This document shows positions 49,084 to 58,098 of a stretch of DNA of 64,000 bases, piece after piece. A program made the translations under genes and the position numbers. This stretch comes from Clostridiales bacterium Firm_16 (GTDB taxonomy: Bacteria; Bacillota; Clostridia; Saccharofermentanales; Saccharofermentanaceae), in NCBI GenBank assembly GCA_001604185.1, contig LVAV01000110.1, positions 124,001-188,000 on the forward strand, given 5' to 3'. The notes beneath the pieces are model-generated. The model saw only the letters and a program-made list of their open reading frames with translations. It made no database searches and was not told where the DNA came from. Each line of letters begins with the position of its first letter. Position 1 is the stretch's first letter.

Positions 49084-50811
49084 TTACCCAGCAAAGAAGA
49101 TTCCTACAAAGAGGTCTTTCTGATCAACGCCGTCGATCTTGAGGCTCCAATCATCTTCGCCCTGGGCCGCATCTATCTTAAGCTCAAAGTAGAAGTTCTG
49201 AGTTGCGTCCGCATTCAGACACTCGCAGAGCACGGTTCTGGTGTCAAGATCAATGCCGGTTACAGCAAATACTGTTTTGGCAGGAAGTGTGGCAGTTCCG
49301 TCAGCTGCGCCGTTGCTATTAACCTTGTTCACAACAAGTTCCTGTTTCGTAGCCAGGATAGTATTTCTCGAACCCATGTTTACGGTCTTTTTCGGCATAC
49401 CGTCATTACCCATGGCAGAAACTCTGTCAATGACATAACCGGTACCCATAATATCGGAACTGTTGTTAATCGTGAAGTTTGCCGGATCATAGAAGAAGCC
49501 GTCAATACCAATAATCGGCAGGTTGCTGTAGAAAGATTTCTGGAACTTAAAAGAAGAACCATCATACTTAAAAACTGCGACTACTGCATCCGAGCTTTCC
49601 GGGTACAGCTCCGCGTAAACATAGAAACCATCGTCGGTCTTAAGCAGATAGAATTCAGAAAGTCCCATATAGGAGTAACGCAACTCGCTTTCCGGAAGCT
49701 TCTCAAGATTGCCATTCACAGAGATACCAAATTCGGTAAGAGCTTCAGTGTCATCCAACTTTGTATAAGCACTGATGTTATCCATTTTGCCGTCGCCATC
49801 GACATCCCAGAGGATGTGATCGTACTCATCGGACTCAAGTACATAGCTTTCCGGTGTCGCACCAAAAAGACTCATATCGAAATAATCGCCTGCATACGCA
49901 GCGGGAATCTTGTACATGGTAAATCTTTCATCGACGGTATATACGAAGATCACTCCGTCATAGGTAAGAAGGAAAGGAACTGTGGTGTCCGCATCACTGA
50001 TCTGACTTGCCAGAGCATTCACTTCCTCCATTTTGAACTTGTCGTCCTTCAGTGCACCGCCCAGGTATTCTGTAAAGAACTTGGCAAACCCGGCTCTGTC
50101 AGAAACGATGTCATTCAGATTGTATTCCATTGCGTCACCGGAACGGTAGTTATATACCTTATAGCTAGCTGAATAGCTGCCGGTCGGATCAATAGCGCCC
50201 TGATAAAGTACAAAGGAAAAGACATCGCTGTCTGCACGGACAATATACGTATGGCTTGTCTCCGTGAGAGAATTGATTGCAGAACCATCTACATAGCTCG
50301 GAAGTTTCTCGTCAAAAACCCGATCATACTCGGTGTTCAAACCAGGATAGATACCATCGAGAGAATTCCACAACTGAGAATAGTTGTCTTCGTCTTTGAC
50401 CGTAAGCATATCGACTTCCTTGGCGATCCTGGTGATTCTGTTGTCATCAACGGAGGCAACAAAACCGTAAGCGCGGGAGTCTTTTGTAATGGTGTAGTCC
50501 AGTTTCTTCAGATCGTTTCGGATGGCGAAATCCGGAGAAATGGTAAAGTTGGAAAGTCCAGATGCCCCAGAATCGGATGCTTTTGTGGAGTCTTCCGTTT
50601 CAGAAGATGTAGTTTCTTCCGTCTTTTCGGTTGCCTCTGTTGTTTCGTCTGTCTTTTCTGTTTCTGATTCCGACGTCAAAGACTCTTTGGTCTCAGTTGC
50701 AGATGTTGTTGTGACATTCGTCTTTTTTGTTGTCTCCTCACTCTTTTTCGAGCATCCCGCAAGGGAAGCGACCATCGCAAGAGAGAGAAGGACAGATACT
50801 GCACGTTTCAT
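49084..50811 (-). CDS. Hypothetical lipoprotein with Thr/Glu/Ser-rich linker
   Basis: MKRAVSVLLSLAMVASLAGCSKK signal and lipobox; low-complexity TTKKTNVTTTSATETKESLTSESETEKTDETTE. Confidence 0.8.
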   Translation of the reverse strand: MKRAVSVLLSLAMVASLAGCSKKSEETTKKTNVTTTSATETKESLTSESETEKTDETTEATEKTEETTSSETEDSTKASDSGASGLSNFTISPDFAIRNDLKKLDYTITKDSRAYGFVASVDDNRITRIAKEVDMLTVKDEDNYSQLWNSLDGIYPGLNTEYDRVFDEKLPSYVDGSAINSLTETSHTYIVRADSDVFSFVLYQGAIDPTGSYSASYKVYNYRSGDAMEYNLNDIVSDRAGFAKFFTEYLGGALKDDKFKMEEVNALASQISDADTTVPFLLTYDGVIFVYTVDERFTMYKIPAAYAGDYFDMSLFGATPESYVLESDEYDHILWDVDGDGKMDNISAYTKLDDTEALTEFGISVNGNLEKLPESELRYSYMGLSEFYLLKTDDGFYVYAELYPESSDAVVAVFKYDGSSFKFQKSFYSNLPIIGIDGFFYDPANFTINNSSDIMGTGYVIDRVSAMGNDGMPKKTVNMGSRNTILATKQELVVNKVNSNGAADGTATLPAKTVFAVTGIDLDTRTVLCECLNADATQNFYFELKIDAAQGEDDWSLKIDGVDQKDLFVGIFFAG

Positions 50812-51022
50812 ACGCCCACCTCCTAAAATATACCTAATTATATTCTTTCAAGATTCAATTGTCGAATCAGCCCACGCACCTTGTGCCGCAGCCCCGTCCA
50901 TCCTTTTCAAAAACACTTTTTCAGGCAGTTCTTTCTTTGCTGTTGTCCAGCAAAGAGGGTACATATCAAAGTTGGACAACAACTTTGGGGGTTCACTTCA
51001 TTTTGAGACAGCTCCTTGTTTT

Positions 51023-51670
51023 TTAGCTGATAGAGAGTACCAGCTCCGCGAGATTCTCGGCCAGGGCGTGATGCCCTTCTTCCGTCAGGTGGAGGGAGTC
51101 CTCCTTGGAAGGCTGAACGCAGGTGGCGGCGTCGAAGAAGAGACAGTTCTTGGCGGTGGCTACAGCCTTATAATGCTGCGCGAAAAGCTTCGATTCTTCT
51201 ATCGATCGCGGTGCGAAAGCGCCGGAAAAAACGGAGTTCGGCATGTCTTCGCCGATGAGGGGCGGGGACACCAGAATGATCTTCGGGATGTCGCCTTGCT
51301 TCTCCTTCGTGAAGGACTGAATCGTGTCGACCAAGATGCCGGCATTCTCTGCAATCTGGGCGGCAGTCAGGTGGAAGACTTCTTTGAGGTCGTTGGTTCC
51401 CAGCATCAGGATCACGATATCCACAGGCTTATGGGAATTCAGGCAGGGCTTAAGGTAATCCAGACCGTTCTTCCAGCCTTCGACAGGATCATCCGTCACG
51501 GTGGTGCGGCCATTGCATCCTTCTTCGATGACGGTAAAAGTACCGGCAGCGCGCTGATCCAGCACGGCCTGCAGATGCCCCGGCCAGCGGATATCTTTCG
51601 GATATCGAAGTCCGTTCTTCGGGTCGTAGCCGAATGTGTTGGAATCGCCGTAGCAAAGAATCGTTGTCAT
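51023..51670 (-). CDS. SGNH/GDSL-family hydrolase
   Basis: TILCYGDSNTFGYDPKNGLRYP, VILMLGTNDLKE, DSLHLTEEGHHAL; start at MTTILCYG. Confidence 0.9.
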   Translation of the reverse strand: MTTILCYGDSNTFGYDPKNGLRYPKDIRWPGHLQAVLDQRAAGTFTVIEEGCNGRTTVTDDPVEGWKNGLDYLKPCLNSHKPVDIVILMLGTNDLKEVFHLTAAQIAENAGILVDTIQSFTKEKQGDIPKIILVSPPLIGEDMPNSVFSGAFAPRSIEESKLFAQHYKAVATAKNCLFFDAATCVQPSKEDSLHLTEEGHHALAENLAELVLSIS

Positions 51671-51829
51671 GTTTATCTCCTGTCCGGGGTGGCCCTGTGT
51701 ATCGCGATTTTTCAATTCGAATTCATTATACACGAAAGGCGAGATTTTTTTGCAACAGAATCCGGACCAACCTCGTCTTATATGCAGAGGCGGTTTTCTG
51801 CCTGTAAGCATGGATGAGGAGAAAAGAGC

Positions 51830-52957
51830 ATGTTAAGAAGAAAAGCATCAGCAATACTTGCCGGAGTGATGGTTTTATTCGTGATTTCCGGATGCGCCAA
51901 AAAGCCTACCCGTACGACCCGTGATCCGGAGGACAGTTCGGGCACCTCGGTAGAGAGTACATCCGACACCACTTCAGGTTCGGGCACCTCGGTAGAGAGT
52001 ACATCCGACACCACTTCATGTTCGACCACCGAAGACACCACGGAGTCCAACGATCCCGGTCTGACCAAGCGCGACCCTGATCAAGTGCTTTTCACATATG
52101 AGAGATATAACTACGCATGGAGCCAACAGGAAGCCTACGTATTCGTGATGGGGGACGGGCGGCTTTATTCCTACTCCGGAGACATCCCTTTCACGACAGA
52201 TTTCGAGAATTCTCCGGACAGCGTGGAGAAGTTCGAGATCCTCAAAACCCTGAAACCTTTCGCCGTGATGGACGAAAGTTATCTGCAGCTTCTCTATGCC
52301 ACGGCTTCCAAGATCGACCCCGATGCGGCCACGGAGAAGAAACACGCGGCCTGTGATTTCGGGCAGATCGTGCTTTACTACTGGCAGGAGGACGGAACGA
52401 GGGTCCGCTGTTTCGAGACCGGAGATGTGGACTACATCATTGACGACGCCAATGCCAAGAACATGGAGAAGCTCTGGGAAGATGCGTCATACCATGTGAG
52501 TGATGCGGACGGTCCGGATACGGTTACCTTCCTGACCGACGATAGCTTCATGGGCACGCTCCACTGCGGTTACGTGATCCTGGACGAGAAAGATTCCGGC
52601 AAATATCTGTTCACCACTTTCGAAGCTTTCGAGAAGAAAGCCAAAGAATGGGGCGTGGACATTTCGAGTATAAAGTTCCCGGCTGATAAAGAAGATTTTT
52701 ACCGTGCCAAAGCGGTCTTCGTTCAGCTGGATATCGTACCGAGCACGGGTTACAACCGTGATTACGACGCATTTATCGTGGCGGATTCCAAGACCTGTTC
52801 CTTCCACCCGTCGAAGGAATGGGCGAATCCCGACCCGGATTCCATAGTTGGCGCGATGATGGACGGTTTCCTGACGTACTGTATGTACAAAGAGGTCAGT
52901 GTGAATGAGACGGAATTCCTGACCGAGGACGGCGGGACCTGGCAGGTGGTAGATTGA
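51830..52957 (+). CDS. Hypothetical lipoprotein with tandem-repeated Ser/Thr linker
   Basis: VISGCAKK lipobox; GTSVESTSDTTSGSGTSVESTSDTTS. Confidence 0.8.
   Translation: MLRRKASAILAGVMVLFVISGCAKKPTRTTRDPEDSSGTSVESTSDTTSGSGTSVESTSDTTSCSTTEDTTESNDPGLTKRDPDQVLFTYERYNYAWSQQEAYVFVMGDGRLYSYSGDIPFTTDFENSPDSVEKFEILKTLKPFAVMDESYLQLLYATASKIDPDAATEKKHAACDFGQIVLYYWQEDGTRVRCFETGDVDYIIDDANAKNMEKLWEDASYHVSDADGPDTVTFLTDDSFMGTLHCGYVILDEKDSGKYLFTTFEAFEKKAKEWGVDISSIKFPADKEDFYRAKAVFVQLDIVPSTGYNRDYDAFIVADSKTCSFHPSKEWANPDPDSIVGAMMDGFLTYCMYKEVSVNETEFLTEDGGTWQVVD
51936..52019 (+). repeat. 42-bp tandem repeat, two copies
   Basis: GTTCGGGCACCTCGGTAGAGAGTACATCCGACACCACTTCA at 51936 and 51978. Confidence 0.92.
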
Positions 52958-53032
52958 CCTGTCGAATATCAAGTGGCGAATATGAAAAAACAATGGAACA
53001 GATGTCCGTCCACCAAACGCCAATAATGTAAA

Positions 53033-53108
53033 GCAGGTCGCCCCCTTTGTATCCTTCAGATGTCTTTTGACCTGCACTCGGCTCCGAAAAGCGGGGCCGA
53101 GTTTTTTT
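53033..53108 (+). terminator. Two adjacent hairpins ending in a rho-independent terminator
   Basis: GCAGGTC/GACCTGC (53033-53039/53069-53075), then ACTCGGCTCC/GGGGCCGAGT with T7 tail. Confidence 0.8.
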
Positions 53109-53237
53109 GCCCCGGAAGGAGGGAAAGGTCCGGATCGCAGAAACGAGGCAAGTATTTTTCACAAAGATGTGACACGAAGTTGTGGTACAATAAAACACGG
53201 TTGTAAAAAAGTTATAAGCAAAGAAGGGATATAGGAA

Positions 53238-54866
53238 ATGGAGAGATTTACCGACGAAGAGGTGCTGGCCTCGAGTTGCGAACTGGGCACGCTTAATGTG
53301 CAAAAGAACTTGGATTTCGATATTGTTGTCGTTGGTGCGGGCGCCGCGGGAGTGCCGGCTGCCGGATGGGCGGCGGAGCTCGGTGCGAAAGTGGCTCTTC
53401 TGCAGAAATCTACCGGCGTAGTGTCTCAGGGTAACTGCGGATCGGCGATCATCAAATCCCGTTCGACAGAAGCGGGTATTGCCAAGTGGATCCACCACAC
53501 TAACAGCCTTTGCGACTGGCGGGCAGATGTGAAACAACTCCGTGCATATGCAGATTATTCGGAAGAAGCACTGATGTGGTTCTGGAACCGCGCGGGATTT
53601 ACCAAAGAAACAGAATACGGTGACGGCAGCAAGGTGGACGATAACGCCCGATCGGCCGAGCTTCTGAATGACGGGGACAAGCTCTGCGCATTCCGCAGCA
53701 CCAGCGGCGATTTCACCGGTGTCTGGAAGGATCGTGGAAATACTTACGATTACGGCGATGACCACTGCTATTTCTGGGCGCCCTGGGTGGGCCCGAAGCC
53801 GATGAATGTGGGCCATGCTCTGCGAAAGATCGTGGACAGCATGGAGGAGAAATATCCGGACTTTCAGGTGTTCTATTCTACCCCGGCGGTGCAGCTGGTA
53901 CGGGATGGAAAGAACGTGACGGGTGTCATCGCGAAGAATGCGGATGGCGAGTACATCGAGTTCCGTGCGAAGACCGCCGTGATCCTGGCGACAGGTGACT
54001 ATACCAATAACCCGGCGATGGTGGACCGTTGGTGTCCGGACATTGCGGAGTTCGATAAGAAGCAGCACGGTAAGACCGGCGACGGTCACATCCTGGCGAT
54101 GACTGCGGGTGCCGTGATGGAGAAGCAGGGTCATACCAAGATGATGCACGACTTCGATTCAGCGCTGATGTTCGAAGAGCCTTTCCTGTATCTGAACATG
54201 AATGGCGAACGCTTTACGAATGAATATACCGGATTTGTGTATATGGGCAATCTTCTGAAGTACCAGCCGTCTTTCAAGGGCAGCATGCTGGACAAGGGTC
54301 ACGAAGAGGGATCTAAGGGTTGGTATTGCACCATTTACGATGACGATTATATGAACTGGCCGAGAGACGAGTTCGTGGACGGTCCGGTACCGCCGCAGGT
54401 GATGGAGAAGTTTATCCCCGGTGCGGTGGAAGATCCCCAGGGCGTGTTCAAGAATCTGATCGATCTGCATCGCTGCGATACCTTAGAAGAACTGGCCTCG
54501 GAACTGGGGCTGCCTTACGATACCATGAAGGCTTCCATCGACCGGTATAACGAGCTTTGCGAGAAGGGTACGGATGTGGATTTCGGTAAGCCTTCCAAGT
54601 ATATGCATAAGATCGTGAAAGCGCCTTTCTGGGGTGCGAGAAAACATATCCGTGTTTCGGCGGAAGTCTCGGGTGTCATCACCAACGAGCATGGCCAGGC
54701 ACTGCATGAGAACGGTGATGTGATCGAAGGATTGTACTGCGCCGGAAACCTGGGCGGACCTTTCTACGGCGGAGCGGATTATCCTTTCCACCAGACCGGA
54801 CTTTCCCTTGGGCGTTGCTACACGTCCGGCATGATCGCCGCAAGACACGCGCTAGGGAAACTCTGA
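53238..54866 (+). CDS. FAD-dependent oxidoreductase (FAD_binding_2 / fumarate reductase flavoprotein-like)
   Basis: FDIVVVGAGAAGVPAAGWAAELGAKVALLQK; ILATGDYTNNPAM; GLYCAGNLGGPFYGGADYPFHQTGLSLGRCYTSG. Confidence 0.9.
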   Translation: MERFTDEEVLASSCELGTLNVQKNLDFDIVVVGAGAAGVPAAGWAAELGAKVALLQKSTGVVSQGNCGSAIIKSRSTEAGIAKWIHHTNSLCDWRADVKQLRAYADYSEEALMWFWNRAGFTKETEYGDGSKVDDNARSAELLNDGDKLCAFRSTSGDFTGVWKDRGNTYDYGDDHCYFWAPWVGPKPMNVGHALRKIVDSMEEKYPDFQVFYSTPAVQLVRDGKNVTGVIAKNADGEYIEFRAKTAVILATGDYTNNPAMVDRWCPDIAEFDKKQHGKTGDGHILAMTAGAVMEKQGHTKMMHDFDSALMFEEPFLYLNMNGERFTNEYTGFVYMGNLLKYQPSFKGSMLDKGHEEGSKGWYCTIYDDDYMNWPRDEFVDGPVPPQVMEKFIPGAVEDPQGVFKNLIDLHRCDTLEELASELGLPYDTMKASIDRYNELCEKGTDVDFGKPSKYMHKIVKAPFWGARKHIRVSAEVSGVITNEHGQALHENGDVIEGLYCAGNLGGPFYGGADYPFHQTGLSLGRCYTSGMIAARHALGKL

Positions 54867-54925
54867 GGGGCGATGCACCACGGGAGTCTCGACACAGTGT
54901 CGGCACATGAGAACGGAGGAAGAAG

Positions 54926-55804
54926 ATGAACTATGTAAAATACATTCTGATCGCAGTGGCAGTTGTGGTCCTATCGGTAGTAGTCTGTGCATGTAATGGA
55001 AGTAAGCCTGCTGCTTCGAGTACCAGAACGACTCGTGATCCCAGTACCACGAATGAAGAGCCGACTACCACGACTTCCGCTACAACTGTGGCCTCCTCCG
55101 AAACTCCGAAAGATAATCAGAAAGTGAAGTTATCTTTTGACTCCTTCGACGGAGGCGGACCGAGCTACAGCGTAACCGTTCAGGATGAGAGTATTGTGAA
55201 GTATGAGAAATGGGTCGAATACGCAGACCCGGATCATGACCAGATGGAGGGCTCTGCTTTCGATGTATATATTGAGTTCACATCGGTGGCGCCGGGCACG
55301 ACGCGTGTGATCATCGAAGAATACTTTCCGATCATGTCGACGACGACCTACACGTATTACGATGCTACAGTTGCAGATGACCTGTCCCTGACACTTCAGA
55401 AGATCGATGCGTCGGATGACGATCTCTTTGTAAAGCAGAACTACGATCTGGTGGTTACCATCGGTCAGTATAGTTACTATATGGATGTCGCGAAGAATCC
55501 GACCAGTGACGCCTTTGAGAAAAATCTGCGGACCAATAAGCTTAGCTTGAGCATGGAAGATAAAGACGGCGCCTGGAAAACCGGTGATCTTCCGGAGGAA
55601 CTGCCTCATGACGATAAAACGCACGATGCGGAATGCGGGGATATCGTTCTGATGGAAGGTCGTACCCTCGCTATCTGTTATAAGAAAACTACGGGTGATT
55701 TTACCGTGGTGGGCCACATCAGTGTACCCTCTGAGAGAAAGCTGCAGGACATTCTGGGCAAGGGTGACGTGCTCGTCGAGTTCTATCTCGAGTGGAGCGA
55801 GTGA
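54926..55804 (+). CDS. Hypothetical lipoprotein/TM-anchored protein with Ser/Thr linker
   Basis: Hydrophobic N-terminus, VVVCACNGSK, TRTTRDPSTTNEEPTTTTSATT. Confidence 0.75.
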   Translation: MNYVKYILIAVAVVVLSVVVCACNGSKPAASSTRTTRDPSTTNEEPTTTTSATTVASSETPKDNQKVKLSFDSFDGGGPSYSVTVQDESIVKYEKWVEYADPDHDQMEGSAFDVYIEFTSVAPGTTRVIIEEYFPIMSTTTYTYYDATVADDLSLTLQKIDASDDDLFVKQNYDLVVTIGQYSYYMDVAKNPTSDAFEKNLRTNKLSLSMEDKDGAWKTGDLPEELPHDDKTHDAECGDIVLMEGRTLAICYKKTTGDFTVVGHISVPSERKLQDILGKGDVLVEFYLEWSE

Positions 55805-55808
55805 GCGC

Positions 55809-57149
55809 TCAGTAATCGAATATTTGTAATTCCAGATCGCGGATGTCCGACATCAGTTGGGCACGCCGCGATTCGATTTCTTCCGGTCCGATTCCACTCT
55901 TAACAAGCCGGTCAAGTGTTGTGACCAGCACGCCCTTGGTACTCGCGGGAGCGGCTTGCTTGGCGCCGGATTTTGCAGAGCGACCGGAAGCCGTTATACT
56001 CCGCATATCTGCGGCTTCGCGTTCCCGTGCCTCACGGGTGCGTGAGAGGATCGGTCGGGTTTTCTGACTATAGGTCCGATCGTCAAAAAGCAGAAACTCC
56101 AGTATGTCGACAGCCAGGTTATAACCCGTGTCGCGGGAATAAATGGATGGTTCCGAGTAATTGAATCTTTTTTCATAATCGTAATAAAGTTCTTCCATCG
56201 TCGGCGCTTTGTCTGGATTTCTCGCCTTCTTCAGTTGGGCGGATCTTTCCATGTAGTGCTTTTCTTCCGCATCGTATCGGGAGATAGAATAATTCCTCGG
56301 AGTCGTGCGTCTCCTTGCATTGTTCAGGATCTTCTCCGCATCACCTGAAAGTACTATGGTGAGGGCGCAGTACTCGATGATGTCTTTGACATAGCGACGG
56401 TGGTCAGCGGGAAGCGCATACAGAAGTTCAAGCCAGTCGGCCCGGTCGGCCAGTTTCTGTAATGCAAAAGAACTGGTTGAGAGTTTATAAAGCATTTCTT
56501 CGGTGGACGTTGCCTGGTGTCCGCAAAATAGCGTAAGGATATAGGTCTTCGCTATCTGCCAGTTTTTCTTCTTCAGATCGGAAATGATCTCCAATGCTTC
56601 TTCGAAATTCTTATTTGCCACGGCAGCCTGTGCTTTGAGAACTGTGTCTTTGCCCGGAGCATTCCGCTGCGGGTATTCCTCTTCCGGTTCTTGTTCTTTC
56701 GCATGCCTGGCTGCGGCTTTCTTGTTCGCGGCTTCATCTGTACGAGGGAAAGCAAAGGAGGGGATGCCCTGTTCATTGGCAGACTGTGCCTTCGGGGCTT
56801 CCTGTACTTCCGAAGTTTCAGGTGCGATCGGTGCTTCGGGTGTTTTCGGAGTTTCTGGCGCGCTCGCCACTTCCGGCACTTCCGGAGTTTCTAGCGCGCT
56901 CGCTACTTCCGGCACTTCCAGAGTTTCTAGCGCGCTCGGAGCTTCCGGTTCACCGAGAGCGGCCTCCGCGGGTGAACCAAACGCGGCCTCCGCAGGTGAA
57001 CCAAACGAGGTCTCCGCAGGTGTGAAATCAGAAACGGATTCAGTTCTTTTCTCACGGATACTGTTGCCACAGGTAGGGCAGAGCCATGCACTGGTGAAAT
57101 CATCGTAAGTCATTTCTTCGCCACAGAGTGAACAGGTTTTCTCAGCCAT
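55809..57149 (-). CDS. Hypothetical protein: N-terminal zinc ribbon, repetitive Pro/Glu/Ala linker, helical C-terminal domain
   Basis: CSLCGEEMTYDDFTSAWLCPTCG; EVPEVASALETPEVPEVASAPETP. Confidence 0.8.
   Translation of the reverse strand: MAEKTCSLCGEEMTYDDFTSAWLCPTCGNSIREKRTESVSDFTPAETSFGSPAEAAFGSPAEAALGEPEAPSALETLEVPEVASALETPEVPEVASAPETPKTPEAPIAPETSEVQEAPKAQSANEQGIPSFAFPRTDEAANKKAAARHAKEQEPEEEYPQRNAPGKDTVLKAQAAVANKNFEEALEIISDLKKKNWQIAKTYILTLFCGHQATSTEEMLYKLSTSSFALQKLADRADWLELLYALPADHRRYVKDIIEYCALTIVLSGDAEKILNNARRRTTPRNYSISRYDAEEKHYMERSAQLKKARNPDKAPTMEELYYDYEKRFNYSEPSIYSRDTGYNLAVDILEFLLFDDRTYSQKTRPILSRTREAREREAADMRSITASGRSAKSGAKQAAPASTKGVLVTTLDRLVKSGIGPEEIESRRAQLMSDIRDLELQIFDY
56848..57022. 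repeat. Two in-frame minisatellites: 36-bp unit (56848, 56884, 56920) and 24-bp unit (56959, 56983, 57007)
   Basis: Periodic motifs GGAGTTTCTRGCGCGCTCG and GCGGCCTCCGCRGGTGAACCAAAC. Confidence 0.85.
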
Positions 57150-57284
57150 TTCGCACCTCGTAAATCATGTGGATCGATCCACGCGCCATCGTTCTCAAAA
57201 TCATTATAGCAAATCGTGTCTATGAGGGGGATGATTCACCGCCGAAAACCATAAATTTTCTTGCCCGTTTGTGCGCAAAATCCG

Positions 57285-57335
57285 TTGACTTTTAATCGAA
57301 CTGAGAGTACAATAATCGTAACGATAGTTCGATTA
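57285..57335 (+). promoter_or_regulatory. Promoter TTGACT-17-TACAAT with inverted repeat TAATCGAACT/AGTTCGATTA and inner palindrome ATCGTAACGAT
   Basis: -35 57285-57290, -10 57308-57313; IR arms 57293-57302 and 57326-57335. Confidence 0.7.
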
Positions 57336-57433
57336 TTCAAGAGGCGAATGACGGACAGAGAAGAAGTGGTTTTTCCCGGATGTGAAGTCGGATCGGAAGC
57401 GCTCAGAAGAAGAGGGAAAACGGCACCGTAAGA

Positions 57434-57449
57434 TGTAACAATGTTACAA
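57434..57449. promoter_or_regulatory. Perfect palindrome TGTAACAATGTTACA (57434-57448), copy 2
   Basis: Read directly; identical to 46176-46190. Confidence 0.6.
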
Positions 57450-57474
57450 AGGTTGAAAGGTAAGGCTTTACTGG

Positions 57475-58098
57475 ATGGCTCGAAAGAAGCTGGTCGAATT
57501 CAATATGAACAATATCCTCGAAGCCGCGGAAGAACTTTTCGAGCAGAAGGGCTTCGACCGGACGTCTATGGACGAGATTTCCGAGAAGGCCGAGTACAGT
57601 AAATCGACGGTGTATGTCTACTTCAAGAGCAAGGAAGATCTTCGGAATCATCTCATCTGCAAGTACATGGAGATCCTCCGTGATGAGGCGAGAAGAGCCG
57701 CCGAGAGCAAGGGCGATTTTCCGAAGCGTTTCTTCGATTTCTGCAACCGTATCAAGGTGCAGTACGATGCCCATCCGTTATTCTTCACCGAGACCCAGCA
57801 GAAGATCTCCGTGAAGGCACTGAACGATCCGAAGAACGCCACTTTGAAGAAGATCTATGAACTGGGTGAGGAGACCAACGAGGCGGTAGCGGACTTTATC
57901 CGTAGCGGTATCGACGAAGGATACATCCGGAAAGACATTGATGTGTATACTGCGGTGTTCTCCATGTGGTCATCCATTGCCGCCGCCATCGAATTCTCCA
58001 GAGCGAAAGCCGACTACCTGAAGATGCGGTTCGGCATCTCATCAGAGAACTACAGAAAGAGAGCATTGTCTTTATTACTTGAGGGGGTGAAAGCATGA
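57475..58098 (+). CDS. TetR/AcrR-family transcriptional regulator
   Basis: NILEAAEELFEQKGFDRTSMDEISEKAEYSKSTVYVYFKSKEDLRNHL. Confidence 0.95.
   Translation: MARKKLVEFNMNNILEAAEELFEQKGFDRTSMDEISEKAEYSKSTVYVYFKSKEDLRNHLICKYMEILRDEARRAAESKGDFPKRFFDFCNRIKVQYDAHPLFFTETQQKISVKALNDPKNATLKKIYELGEETNEAVADFIRSGIDEGYIRKDIDVYTAVFSMWSSIAAAIEFSRAKADYLKMRFGISSENYRKRALSLLLEGVKA

Noticed and set aside
51936-57022. CRISPR-like repeats
   Set aside because: Repeats are directly adjacent, in-frame coding minisatellites without spacers; no cas genes.
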